Origin: Pigmentiphaga sp. H8
GTDB lineage: Bacteria > Pseudomonadota > Gammaproteobacteria > Burkholderiales > Burkholderiaceae_B
Reading direction: 5' to 3'
Length of the DNA: 64,000 nt
Assembly (NCBI RefSeq): GCF_003854895.1
Contig: NZ_CP033966.1
Coordinates: forward strand, 682,001-746,000
Numbering within the stretch: the first letter of the stretch is position 1; each line of letters starts with the position of its first letter. Positions 8,032 to 16,370 of this stretch are shown here, piece by piece. A program made the translations under genes and the position numbers. Below the pieces are notes generated by a model, which did not search any database, was not told the DNA's origin, and saw only the letters and a list, made by a program, of their open reading frames with translations.

Positions 8032-9258
8032 ATGAGTCGTCCTTTGCGCGTAGGCATCGTGGGTGGCGGGATCGGGGGCGTGGCGCTGTCGCGCGCCTTG
8101 GCGCTGCGCGGCATCGAGAATCATGTGTTCGAGCGGGCGTCGGCCTTCGGCGAGGTAGGCGCCGGCGTGCAGGTCACGCCCAACGCCGTCAAGGTGCTCA
8201 AGGCGCTGGGCCTGGCCGATGACCTGCAGCGGGTGGGCTTCCTGCCGCAGGCCATGGTCGGCCGCAACTGGCGCTCGGGGCGGGAGCTGTTCCGCACGCC
8301 GTTGAAGGAAAGTTGCCCCCAGATCTACGGCGCCGAGTTCTATCACGTCCATCGCGCCGACCTGCACGCCATCCTGTCGCAGCACCTGGCCGCCGGCAAG
8401 GGCGCGACGCTGGGCACCCACTGCACCGGTGTCCGCACCGAAGGCGACACCGCGGTGGCGACCCTGAGCGACGGCAGCGAATACGAGGCCGACCTGATCG
8501 TGGGCGCCGACGGCGTGCGCTCGGTGGTCCGCGACGCCTTGTTCGGCACGGAGTCGGCGCAGTTCACCGGCCACATGTGCTGGCGGGCGCTGGTGCCGGT
8601 GGATCGCCATCCGCTGAAGTTCGTCAGCCCGGACGCGGCGTTCTGGATGGGGCCGCACGGGCACCTGGTCACCTATTACGTCAATGGCGGCGCGGCGGTG
8701 AACATCGTGGCCGTGAACGAATCGCGCAACTGGGTGGAGGAATCCTGGAACGTGCGCAGCAGCCGGGAAGAACTCACCAAGGCCTATGAGGGCTGGCATC
8801 CCGACGTGATCGAGCTGTTCAGCCGGACCCAGGACGTCTACAAGTGGGGGCTGTTCGACCGCGACCCGATGCAGGCCTGGTCCAAGGGCCGCGTCACGCT
8901 GCTGGGCGACGCCGCGCATCCCATGCTGCCCTTTCTTTCGCAGGGCGCGGCCATGGCCATCGAGGACGGCTACGTGCTGGGCGCGGCGCTGGAGCACTAC
9001 GGCCGCGACATCGGCGCGGCGTTGCAGGCCTACGAGGCCGAGCGCCGGCCGCGCACCAGCCGCGTGCAGCTGGAGGCCCGCGAGCGCGGCAAGACCTACC
9101 ACCTGCCGTCGCCCTGGGCGCAGTTCAAGCGCGACCTGCTGTACCGGTGGCGCGAGCTGATGAATCCCAATGCGGTGGGCATCCAGGCCAACTGGGTCTA
9201 CATCTATGACGCGACCACGTGCGCGCAGCGCTTCGGCCGGCAGGCGCTGGCGGCGTGA
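8032..9258 (+). CDS. FAD-dependent monooxygenase, pyridine hydroxylase-like (NicC/HpaM position)
   Basis: This 408-residue class A flavin hydroxylase has the FAD-binding GGGIGG motif at residues 11-16, the DG motif VGADGVRS and the second FAD motif GDAAHPMLPFLSQG near residue 290. GGAGAAG precedes the ATG. It heads an operon with nicD and nicX, so it should deliver 2,5-dihydroxypyridine. It differs noticeably from Pseudomonas NicC (6-hydroxynicotinate 3-monooxygenase) and has the look of salicylate/3-hydroxybenzoate hydroxylases. Both NicC-type activity on 6-hydroxynicotinate and HpaM-type decarboxylative hydroxylation of 5-hydroxypicolinate fit the context. The class is firm; the substrate is inferred. 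Confidence 0.75.
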   Translation: MSRPLRVGIVGGGIGGVALSRALALRGIENHVFERASAFGEVGAGVQVTPNAVKVLKALGLADDLQRVGFLPQAMVGRNWRSGRELFRTPLKESCPQIYGAEFYHVHRADLHAILSQHLAAGKGATLGTHCTGVRTEGDTAVATLSDGSEYEADLIVGADGVRSVVRDALFGTESAQFTGHMCWRALVPVDRHPLKFVSPDAAFWMGPHGHLVTYYVNGGAAVNIVAVNESRNWVEESWNVRSSREELTKAYEGWHPDVIELFSRTQDVYKWGLFDRDPMQAWSKGRVTLLGDAAHPMLPFLSQGAAMAIEDGYVLGAALEHYGRDIGAALQAYEAERRPRTSRVQLEARERGKTYHLPSPWAQFKRDLLYRWRELMNPNAVGIQANWVYIYDATTCAQRFGRQALAA

Positions 9259-9274
9259 GAGGCGGAGGATATCC

Positions 9275-10099
9275 ATGACATTCCACCATTACGCGGCCAG
9301 CACATTTCTGTACGGCGCCAACGTGCACGCCAATGGCATACGCCAGCATTACCTGCGCTTCGGCGGCAAGGGCCGGCCCCTGGTGCTGGTGCCCGGCATC
9401 ACCAGTCCCGCGGTGACCTGGGCCTTCGTGGCCGAGCGGCTGGGGCGGCAGTTCGACACCTACGTGCTCGACGTCAGGGGACGCGGCCTGTCCGAGACCG
9501 CGACGGGCATGGACTACAGCCTGGAGGCTTGCGCGGCCGACGTGGGCGCCTTCGCGCAGGCGTTGGGCCTGGCGGACTATTTCCTGGTCGGGCATTCGAT
9601 GGGCGCGCGCATAGGCGCCATCGTGGCGGCGCATCACGCGCAAGGGCTCGCGCGCCTAGTCATGGTGGACCCGCCCGTGTCGGGGCCGGGCCGCCGGCCC
9701 TATCCCGCCAGGATCGACTGGTACGTGGACTCCATCCGGCTCATGCGTCAGGGCGCCGACTGGGAAAAGCTCAAGCCTTTCTCGCCCACCTGGACCGAGG
9801 CGCAACTGCGCCTGCGGGCCGAATGGCTGCATACCTGCGACGAGGACGCCATCGTGTGCGCCTACCACGCCTTCGGCACGCACGACATGCATGCCGACCT
9901 GCCGGCGATCGCGGTGCCCGCGCTGCTGATGGTCGCGGGCAAGGGCGGCGTCATCGAGGCGGCTGACATCGACGAGATCCGGGGCCTGGTGCCCCGGCTG
10001 GAAGTGCGCACCGTGCCGCAGGCCGGACACATGATCCCCTGGGACGACGAAGAAGGTTTCTTCCAGGGCTTCGGCACTTTTCTGGGAACCCCCGTTTAG
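9275..10099 (+). CDS. nicD: N-formylmaleamate deformylase (alpha/beta hydrolase)
   Basis: This 274-residue alpha/beta hydrolase has the nucleophile elbow GHSMG (Ser near residue 110), the oxyanion region LVPGITSPAVTWAFVAERLG and the catalytic histidine in AGHMIPWDD. From memory, several blocks resemble Pseudomonas putida NicD closely, such as NGIRQHYLRFGGKG, YVLDVRGRGLS and DPPVSGPGRRPYP. NicD splits N-formylmaleamate to maleamate and formate, the step after ring opening of 2,5-dihydroxypyridine. GGAGG lies before the ATG at 9275; longer in-frame starts would overlap the monooxygenase gene. It sits between the monooxygenase and nicX genes, as the pathway order suggests. Confidence 0.88.
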   Translation: MTFHHYAASTFLYGANVHANGIRQHYLRFGGKGRPLVLVPGITSPAVTWAFVAERLGRQFDTYVLDVRGRGLSETATGMDYSLEACAADVGAFAQALGLADYFLVGHSMGARIGAIVAAHHAQGLARLVMVDPPVSGPGRRPYPARIDWYVDSIRLMRQGADWEKLKPFSPTWTEAQLRLRAEWLHTCDEDAIVCAYHAFGTHDMHADLPAIAVPALLMVAGKGGVIEAADIDEIRGLVPRLEVRTVPQAGHMIPWDDEEGFFQGFGTFLGTPV

Positions 10100-10112
10100 C
10101 GAGGAGCAGGCT

Positions 10113-11177
10113 ATGGCTGTCAGCGATTCCGATTTGATCCAGGCATGGACCCAGGTCCTGACGCTGTCGCGCCTGAAGCGCGGCGACACCGTTACGGTTT
10201 TGACCACCGAGGGCGTGACCCATCCCCAGACCCTGCGCTGCGCGGTGACGGCGGCCGGCCTGCTGGGCGCGCGGGTGAACCGGCTGGACCTGGCGCCGGT
10301 CAATGGCGAGAAATCGCTCAGCCGCGATTCGCTGGCCTATCTCGGTACCACGCCCCTGAGCGGCAACCGCGCGGCCATCGCCGCGCTCAAGGCCAGCGAC
10401 CTCGTCGTCGACCTGATGACGCTGCTTTTCTCGCCCGAGCAGCACGACATCCTGCAAGGCGGCGGCAAGATCCTGCTGGCGGTCGAGCCGCCCGAGATCC
10501 TGCTGCGCATGGTCCCCACCGAGGCCGACCGCGCGCGCGTGCTGGCCTGCGGGGCGTTGCTGGAACGCTCGCGCGAGATGCGGGTGACGTCGGCGGCGGG
10601 CACCAACCTGGTGTGTCCGCTGGGCGAGTTCCCGGTGGTCAAGGAATACGGTTTCGTCGACGAGCCGGGCCGCTGGGACCACTGGCCCAGCGGCTTCGCG
10701 CTGACCTGGCCGAACGAGCGGGCCACGCGCGGCCGCATCGTGGTGGACAAGGGCGACATCTTGCTGCCGATGAAGTCGTACGTGAACGATCCCATCGTGA
10801 TGGAGGTGGCGGACGGCTACGTCACCTCCATTACAGGCGGCATGGATGCCGAATTGCTTCGCGACTACATGGAGTCCTTCAACGACCCGGAAGCCTATGC
10901 CATGTCGCACATCGGCTGGGGCGCGCAGAACCGCGCGCGCTGGTCCACGCTGGGCCTGTACGATCGCGAGGCCACGATAGGCATGGATGCGCGCGCCTAT
11001 GCCGGCAACTTCCTGTTCTCGCTCGGGCCCAACAACGAGGTGGGCGGGTCCCGCAGCACCGCCTGCCACATGGACATCCCGCTGCGCCGCTGCACGGTGG
11101 CGCTGGATGGCCGCGACGTGGTGGTCGAGGGGCGGCTGATCGAGGAACGGCTGGCCGAGGTATCGGCCAGCCGCTAG
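10113..11177 (+). CDS. nicX: 2,5-dihydroxypyridine 5,6-dioxygenase
   Basis: This 354-residue enzyme opens the ring of 2,5-dihydroxypyridine to N-formylmaleamate using Fe(II). The likely metal ligands are H266 (SHIGWG), H319 and D321 (CHMDIP), each one position off the ligands I recall for Pseudomonas NicX (H265, H318, D320). Length also agrees (about 350). The family is related in fold to M29 aminopeptidases. It follows nicD by 13 bases with GAGGAG as the ribosome site and ends four bases into the convergent tetR gene. The later pathway genes nicF and nicE are not in this operon. Confidence 0.88.
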   Translation: MAVSDSDLIQAWTQVLTLSRLKRGDTVTVLTTEGVTHPQTLRCAVTAAGLLGARVNRLDLAPVNGEKSLSRDSLAYLGTTPLSGNRAAIAALKASDLVVDLMTLLFSPEQHDILQGGGKILLAVEPPEILLRMVPTEADRARVLACGALLERSREMRVTSAAGTNLVCPLGEFPVVKEYGFVDEPGRWDHWPSGFALTWPNERATRGRIVVDKGDILLPMKSYVNDPIVMEVADGYVTSITGGMDAELLRDYMESFNDPEAYAMSHIGWGAQNRARWSTLGLYDREATIGMDARAYAGNFLFSLGPNNEVGGSRSTACHMDIPLRRCTVALDGRDVVVEGRLIEERLAEVSASR

Positions 11178-11875
11178 GGCGCCTGCATGCCGCCGGTCAC
11201 GAAGCGGGTGACCTGGTCGATCAGGCTGTTGGTGTCGTCAGGGTCGTACAGGCCGGCGGGCGCCATTTCTTCCATGCGGTGGGTATCCGAGAACGCATAA
11301 AGATACGTGCCCACCATCAGGGTGACGCGCCAGTAAGCGTCCAGCTCGGGCAGGTTGGGCAGGGCCTTGCGCACCGCTTCCACATAGAGCCGCGTGGAGT
11401 TGCCGTAGGCGTCGGTGCGCAGCTTGTAGGAAATCTGCGGCGGTTCGGTGTGCAGGCGGGCCTGCAGGCGCAGGAACGACCGGCCCTCGGGCGTCGAGCG
11501 GAAGGCCAGCGTCGGCATCAGGAAAGCCTGTACGACATCGCGTACCTTGGGCCGGCCCGGTTTGGCCTGCAGTTGCGCCAGGTTTTCCAGGCGCTGCTGC
11601 GAAATGATCTGGCTGCGGCGCATGAACACGGCTTCGTACAGGCCGTACTTCGAACCGAAGTAGTAGTTGATCAGTGCCTGCGTGACCTTGGCCTGGTCGG
11701 CGATCTCCCGCAGAGTGGTGCCCGCGTAGCCCAGGTTGGAGAAGAGTTCTTCCGCTGCGTCAAGAATGTCGTCCCGGACGACGCTGGTGCCCTCGGGGCG
11801 GCCGGGGCCTTTCTGCCCGGCCTTGCGCCTGGTTTGGGCTGCGGGGGTGCCCCGGCGGCCGCTGACCAATTTCAT
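11174..11875 (-). CDS. TetR-family transcriptional regulator of the pyridine cluster
   Basis: This 233-residue protein starts with a basic, proline/glycine-rich tail of about 30 residues. The TetR DNA-binding domain follows, with the signature AAEELFSNLGYAGTTLREIA and recognition helix QALINYYFGSKYGLYEAVF (about residues 35-85). The rest is a helical ligand-binding domain. It converges on nicX with a 4-base overlap. Its own promoter holds TAATTAATTA (11883-11892), built from the same half-sites as the palindromes at 3215 and 7955, so it probably represses itself, the importer operon and the nic operon. Its role resembles NicS/NicR but it is not known to be an orthologue. Confidence 0.82.
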   Translation of the reverse strand: MKLVSGRRGTPAAQTRRKAGQKGPGRPEGTSVVRDDILDAAEELFSNLGYAGTTLREIADQAKVTQALINYYFGSKYGLYEAVFMRRSQIISQQRLENLAQLQAKPGRPKVRDVVQAFLMPTLAFRSTPEGRSFLRLQARLHTEPPQISYKLRTDAYGNSTRLYVEAVRKALPNLPELDAYWRVTLMVGTYLYAFSDTHRMEEMAPAGLYDPDDTNSLIDQVTRFVTGGMQAP

Positions 11876-11882
11876 AAGCGGT

Positions 11883-11892
11883 TAATTAATTA
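11883..11892. promoter_or_regulatory. Possible TetR autoregulatory site
   Basis: TAATTAATTA is a perfect 10-base palindrome 7 bases before the tetR start. It equals two overlapping half-sites of the longer palindromes at 3215-3236 and 7955-7976, without the 6-base centre. It may be a weaker site for the same protein. Confidence 0.35.
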
Positions 11893-11945
11893 TTGGCTGC
11901 GAAGCCTCCATGCTAAGGCTTTTCACGGGCGCGGGCTATGTTCCG

Positions 11946-12938
11946 CTACGCCCGCGGGTGGGGCAGTGGCGCGAACACCTCGTCCGGCGGCAACGCGCGA
12001 TCCAGGTAGCCATCGTCATGCAGCATGGCGGAGAAGGCGTCCAGCGTCGCGAGGTTGGGTTCCACGCCATAAGGCCATGGGTCCGCGCCGAACGCGGCCA
12101 CGGTCTCTTCGACGTGGTCCATCAGCCAGGGCAGCGTGGCGGCCAGCGCGCCGCTGAAACGCAGCCGCTGCCAGGCCTGGTCCTTGGCCTGCTCGCAGGC
12201 CCGCACCAGCGCCGGAGCCAGCCACGGATGCGCCTCGTGGCGGTCGCGCCGCAGCACCAGGGCATGCATGATGGGGAACACGCCGGTCTTCGCGTGATAG
12301 GCGGCTTCCGCGCGCTTGTAGTCCGGGAACAGGCGCTGCACGGCGGGGTGCTTGCCGTACGAGCGCGGGATGAAGGCGCCGATGAGCGCATCGATGCTGC
12401 CCTCGGCCAGCATGTCCGACAGGCAGGTGGTGGCCGGGATGCGCTGCCATCGCAGGGGATGGCTGGGCCGCAGTTCCATGATGTCGCCGCCGGCGACGCC
12501 GTATTCGTTCACGCCCCCTTCGTACCATTCGACGTCCGCCAGGTCGACGCCATGGCCGTCGCGCAGCAGTCCCCGTATCCAGACCGCGGCCGTCATCTGG
12601 TGGCCCTGCACGCCTATGCGCTTGCCCGCCAGGTCGGCGGGCGAGCGGATGCCGGCCGCCTCGTTCACGAAGATGAAGCCGTGGCGGAACATGCGCGACG
12701 GGAACACCGGCAGCGTGACGAAGTTGGCGCGGCGCTGCGCGGTCAGGGCATAGCAGTGCGTGAGCGACATCTCGGCGATGTCGAAGGCGCCGTGCTCGAT
12801 CATGGGGCTGAAGATGTCCACCGGACGCTGGCGGACGTGCGGCACGATGCGCACGCCGTCGATCGCCACGCTGCCGTCGTACAGTCCTTGCAGGCGGTCG
12901 TACGGACCCGCCGCGAAACTGAGCTCGAGTCCGCTCAT
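11946..12938 (-). CDS. Periplasmic-binding-fold protein, 4,5-dihydroxyphthalate decarboxylase-like
   Basis: This 330-residue protein has the type II binding-protein fold (NMT1/SBP-like). It resembles the family annotated as 4,5-dihydroxyphthalate decarboxylase, with SVAIDGVRIVPH near the start, GAFDIAEMSL, and LAGKRIGVQGHQMTAAVWIRG in the middle. It has no signal peptide, so it probably stays in the cytoplasm and may be an enzyme rather than a transport receptor. It is the last gene of a minus-strand run with a Bug receptor, an M24 protein and a 2-hydroxyacid dehydrogenase; its start is only four bases from the Bug gene stop. The exact function is unknown. Confidence 0.65.
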   Translation of the reverse strand: MSGLELSFAAGPYDRLQGLYDGSVAIDGVRIVPHVRQRPVDIFSPMIEHGAFDIAEMSLTHCYALTAQRRANFVTLPVFPSRMFRHGFIFVNEAAGIRSPADLAGKRIGVQGHQMTAAVWIRGLLRDGHGVDLADVEWYEGGVNEYGVAGGDIMELRPSHPLRWQRIPATTCLSDMLAEGSIDALIGAFIPRSYGKHPAVQRLFPDYKRAEAAYHAKTGVFPIMHALVLRRDRHEAHPWLAPALVRACEQAKDQAWQRLRFSGALAATLPWLMDHVEETVAAFGADPWPYGVEPNLATLDAFSAMLHDDGYLDRALPPDEVFAPLPHPRA

Positions 12939-12942
12939 GGCG

Positions 12943-13950
12943 CTATTCCAGCTTGACGCCGGCCTCGCGCACCATCGCGCCCCAGCGGTCGAACTCCGAC
13001 TTGAGCATGGCCTTCATCTCGGCCGGACTGTTCGGCTTCGGGTCGTGCGAGGCGGCATGGACGCGGTCGACCAGGTCGGGCGATTTCAGCGCGGCGGCGA
13101 CTTCGGCATTGAGCTTGTCGACGATCTCGGGCGGGGTGCCCGCCGGCGCGAACAGCGCGATGGCCGAGTCGATCTTGAAGCCCGGCACGCCGGCTTCTTC
13201 CATCGTCGGCACGTCGGGCATGGCCGAGGCCCGCTGGCTGCCGGTCACGGCCAGCACGCGCACCCGCTTCGACTGGAGCAGCGGCTGGATGGGGCCGGAG
13301 TCGGTGATGCCCGCCTGTACCTCGCCCGCCGCCACGGCCGCCGCGGCGGGGCCGCCTCCCTTGTACTGCACGGGGACCATGTCCAGGTTCAGCGAACGCT
13401 TGAGCAGTTCGCCCGCCAGGAAGGTCTGGCTGCCCACGCCGGTCACGGAGTAATTGATGGTGCCCGGCCTGGCCTTCGCCGCAGCGATCAGGTCGCGCAC
13501 CGACCGGATGGGGGAGTCTTCCTTGACCGAGAGCACGAGGCCGCTGGTCGCCAGTAGCGAGATGGGCGCGAGATCCTTCAGCGGATCGTAGCCGGCCTTG
13601 GTCAGATGTACCGTCACGGTCACCGCGCCCAGCGAGGTCAGCAGCAGCGTATAGCCGTCGGGCTTGGCGCGCGTCACCGCGCTCACGCCTATCGTGCCGC
13701 CGGCGCCGGCGCGGTTCTCGATGAACACCGTCTGGCCCATGCGCTCGGTCAGCTTCTGCGCCAGGGAGCGCGCGATCACGTCCACGCTGCCGCCGGGAGC
13801 GTAGGGCACGATGATCTGCACCGGACGCTCCGGGTAGCGTTGCGCGTGGGCCGCGGGGGCGGCCAGCGCGAGCGCCGTGGCGGCGGTCAGGGTGGGCGCG
13901 AGGATGTATCGCGCGGGAAGGCGGAAAGGGGTCGATCCGTTGCGTTGCAT
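12943..13950 (-). CDS. Bug/TctC-family periplasmic solute-binding protein
   Basis: This protein of 335 residues starts with a long Sec signal peptide whose hydrophobic core is LTAATALALAAPAAHAQ. The family pattern YPERPVQIIVPYAPGGSVDV comes next, followed by NRAGAGGTIG and AKPDGYTLLL. The ATG at 13950 has GGAGG nine bases upstream; a longer reading to 14127 would start in low-complexity sequence and overlap the M24 gene, so it was rejected. It lies between the M24 gene and the phthalate-decarboxylase-like gene in one operon and probably binds a carboxylate used by them. No TctAB partner is nearby. Confidence 0.85.
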   Translation of the reverse strand: MQRNGSTPFRLPARYILAPTLTAATALALAAPAAHAQRYPERPVQIIVPYAPGGSVDVIARSLAQKLTERMGQTVFIENRAGAGGTIGVSAVTRAKPDGYTLLLTSLGAVTVTVHLTKAGYDPLKDLAPISLLATSGLVLSVKEDSPIRSVRDLIAAAKARPGTINYSVTGVGSQTFLAGELLKRSLNLDMVPVQYKGGGPAAAAVAAGEVQAGITDSGPIQPLLQSKRVRVLAVTGSQRASAMPDVPTMEEAGVPGFKIDSAIALFAPAGTPPEIVDKLNAEVAAALKSPDLVDRVHAASHDPKPNSPAEMKAMLKSEFDRWGAMVREAGVKLE

Positions 13951-14020
13951 GGCGTGCCTCCAGATGGGGAAGGGCAGGGGAAGTGCGCGAAGCGCCGCGC
14001 GGGCTGCGCGGCGGGTGGGC

Positions 14021-15229
14021 TCAGAGTTCGATGATGGTCTTGGGCGTCTTGTGCAGGCATTCCCCGGGGCCGTCGGCGCCGATAATGTAGTTGTCGCAGA
14101 CGGTGGTGAAGACGCTGGGGGTGGCATGGCCGGGGTGGACCACGATGTTCATGCCGGCGGCGATGGGCATGGTCTCGTCCTCGCGTATCAGCGGCCGCTC
14201 GACCATGTCGTAGCCCTGGCCGTGGGCATACAGGCGTGTTTCCTCGCGCATGCCGCGGGCCCGCATGAAGGCGTTGTGGGCGGCCAGGATGTCGGCGGGC
14301 ATCGCGCCGGGCTTCAGGTGGTCCAGCGTGTGGCGCTGGGCCTCGACCAGCAGGGCCATGGTGTCCAGCAGTTCCTGCGAGGCCTTGCCCAGCACGAAGG
14401 TGCGGGCGAGTTCGCCGTAGTAGCCGCCGGGTCCGTTGTTCTCGATCAGCAGGGTGAAGGAATCGCCTTCGCGCATTTCGCGGCCCTGCAGGTGGCGCGG
14501 CTTGTACATCGCGGCGCGGCCGGCGGGCGAGGACGAGCCGATGAACAGCCCCTGCTCGCTGCCGCGCAGCTGGCCCGCGTACTGGGCGTAGGCGGCGACC
14601 TCGAAGTCCTTCATGCCGGGGCGGATGTGCCGGGCCAGGGCCTGCAGCACCTCGTCCTGCATGGCCGCCATGCGGCCGATGGCCTCGATCTCGTCGGCGC
14701 TCTTGATGGCCTTGATGTGATCGACCATGTCGGTGGCGTCGACGAAGCGCACCGAGCCCGCCGTCTGCTTCAGGTGGGCGCAGAAGTCGTGGTACATGCA
14801 GGCCGTGCCGACCAGGCCCACGGTCTTGTAGCCGCGGCGGCGCAGTTCCGCCTGCACCAGTTCCGCGTCATAGGTCCCGGTGTAGTGGATGGACGCATAG
14901 CTGGGCGTGAACACGATCTTCTCGACGCCGCGGTCGACCACGTCGTCGGGCGGGACCTCGCGGATGCCGCCGGTCGGGCCCTGCTCGACCGACACCATGC
15001 GGCCGTCTCGCGGGAACACGATGGCGCGCGGATAGGCGTTGGTGGCGGGACGGTCGGTGAACCATTTCACATAGCCGCCCAGCCAGTCGTTGGAGTTCTG
15101 CATGACCAGCGCGTCGATGCCGAGTTCGTCCATGCGCTCGCGGACCGCGCGCCAGCGGCGCTCCAGCTCGCGGGTGGGAATGGGGTGCAGGACCCGCTGC
15201 TCGGGCGAGTCGGGAAGGGGATGGCTCAT
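14021..15229 (-). CDS. M24-family (creatinase/prolidase-like) hydrolase lacking the usual metal ligands
   Basis: This 402-residue protein has the N-terminal creatinase domain (about 1-160, ERMDELGIDALVMQNSNDWL) and a pita-bread C-terminal domain. In metal-dependent M24 enzymes the first two ligands are aspartates; here the region reads ENNGPGGYYGELARTF, with Glu/Asn instead. The glutamate in the GM-xx-EPG motif is histidine (GMNIVVHPG), while the histidine of AHGQGYD remains. Creatinase itself also lacks the metal site, so a metal-free C-N hydrolase is likely. Its start overlaps the stop of the 2-hydroxyacid dehydrogenase gene (ATGA), showing coupled translation. The substrate is unknown. Confidence 0.75.
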   Translation of the reverse strand: MSHPLPDSPEQRVLHPIPTRELERRWRAVRERMDELGIDALVMQNSNDWLGGYVKWFTDRPATNAYPRAIVFPRDGRMVSVEQGPTGGIREVPPDDVVDRGVEKIVFTPSYASIHYTGTYDAELVQAELRRRGYKTVGLVGTACMYHDFCAHLKQTAGSVRFVDATDMVDHIKAIKSADEIEAIGRMAAMQDEVLQALARHIRPGMKDFEVAAYAQYAGQLRGSEQGLFIGSSSPAGRAAMYKPRHLQGREMREGDSFTLLIENNGPGGYYGELARTFVLGKASQELLDTMALLVEAQRHTLDHLKPGAMPADILAAHNAFMRARGMREETRLYAHGQGYDMVERPLIREDETMPIAAGMNIVVHPGHATPSVFTTVCDNYIIGADGPGECLHKTPKTIIEL

Positions 15230-16206
15230 CGTGCTTCCAGGGAGTGAAGGGCCGCCGGGGTGGCGCCGCGCAGGACGATGTTCTTCATGTCGTCCAGTCG
15301 GCCGTCCAGGTAGCAGGCCACGTTGTGTTCAAGGATGGGCATCACCTGCTCGACATAGATGTCGGTGGTGCCGCCGTGCTTGGGGGAAATCAGGATCCGG
15401 GGCTCGAGCCAGAACGGATGGCTGGCGGGCAGGGGCTCGACGGCGAAGGCGTCCAGCCCGGCGCCGGCGATGGTGCCCGACCGCAGCGCATCCAGCAGCG
15501 CGGCCTCGTCCACCACGCTGCCGCGCGACATGTTGACGAAGCAGGCCGAGGGACGCATGGCGCGGAAGAATGCGGCGCCGATCGAGCCGTCGGTCTCGGG
15601 GCCGGCCGGCAGCAGGCTGACCACGTAGTCGGCCTGCGCCAGCTCGGCGTGCAGGTCGGCGCGCGGCGCCACGCGATCGAAGTGGGGGACGGCGCGGGGC
15701 GTGCCGGAGACGCCGACCACTTCCATGTCGAAGGCCTTGCAGCGCCGGGCCAGGCCCTCGGCGATGACGCCCACGCCCAGGATCAGCACGCGCTTGCGGT
15801 ACAGCAGCGACTGCGGCCACCGCTCCCAGCGGCTGTCCGCCTGGTTGCGCAGCATCCGGGGCAACTGGTGGGCCAGCGCCAGCATGTGGATGAACGCCAT
15901 TTCCGACATCTGCGGGGCGTGGATGCCGCGGGCCGACGTTACCGTTACGCCGGGCGGCAGCACCGACAGCGCCTGTATCGCGTCCGTGCCGGTGGTAAGC
16001 GCCTGGATCCACCGCAGCGAGGCCATGCGCGAGACCAGCGCGTCGTTGAACAGATGGCCCAGCGCGAACACCGCTTCGGCGCTGTCGTGCGCGGCGGCAA
16101 CTTCAGCGAAGCTGCGGCCGTGCGCGATCTCCAGGCCGGGAAACCGGGATTGCAGGGCCTGGGCGTACGCCTGGCTGAAATAGTGGTCGACGATCAGTAG
16201 CTTCAC
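15226..16206 (-). CDS. D-isomer-specific 2-hydroxyacid dehydrogenase family protein
   Basis: This protein of 326 residues has the NAD-binding segment KRVLILGVGVIAEGLARRCK (the third glycine of GxGxxG is alanine), the catalytic arginine in NMSRGSVVDE and the glutamate in AFAVEPLP. The catalytic histidine motif, usually PHxGG, reads PKHGG here, so the histidine is shifted by one position and lysine takes its place. The family reduces 2-keto acids to D-2-hydroxy acids, or the reverse. It is the first gene of a minus-strand operon whose next gene (M24) overlaps it by four bases. The substrate is not known and the active site may be altered. Confidence 0.78.
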   Translation of the reverse strand: MKLLIVDHYFSQAYAQALQSRFPGLEIAHGRSFAEVAAAHDSAEAVFALGHLFNDALVSRMASLRWIQALTTGTDAIQALSVLPPGVTVTSARGIHAPQMSEMAFIHMLALAHQLPRMLRNQADSRWERWPQSLLYRKRVLILGVGVIAEGLARRCKAFDMEVVGVSGTPRAVPHFDRVAPRADLHAELAQADYVVSLLPAGPETDGSIGAAFFRAMRPSACFVNMSRGSVVDEAALLDALRSGTIAGAGLDAFAVEPLPASHPFWLEPRILISPKHGGTTDIYVEQVMPILEHNVACYLDGRLDDMKNIVLRGATPAALHSLEAR

Positions 16207-16370
16207 CGGGCCTCCGTGGCAGGTCTATGGCCGCACTCTATAACTAAGATTCTAGTATGTCAATTGGGGCGAAGCCGCTGAACCAGGGCTGCGACGGAGC
16301 TCAGCTGTGTGCGCACCCGCCGCGGTGGGCGCAAGGAAAGGCCGTCAGGCGGCCGGAGGGGAAGCGGGGA

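Noticed and set aside
12943..14127. Longer start for the Bug receptor at 14127.
   Set aside because: It would bury the signal peptide behind 59 low-complexity residues and overlap the M24 gene; the ATG at 13950 has a good ribosome site.
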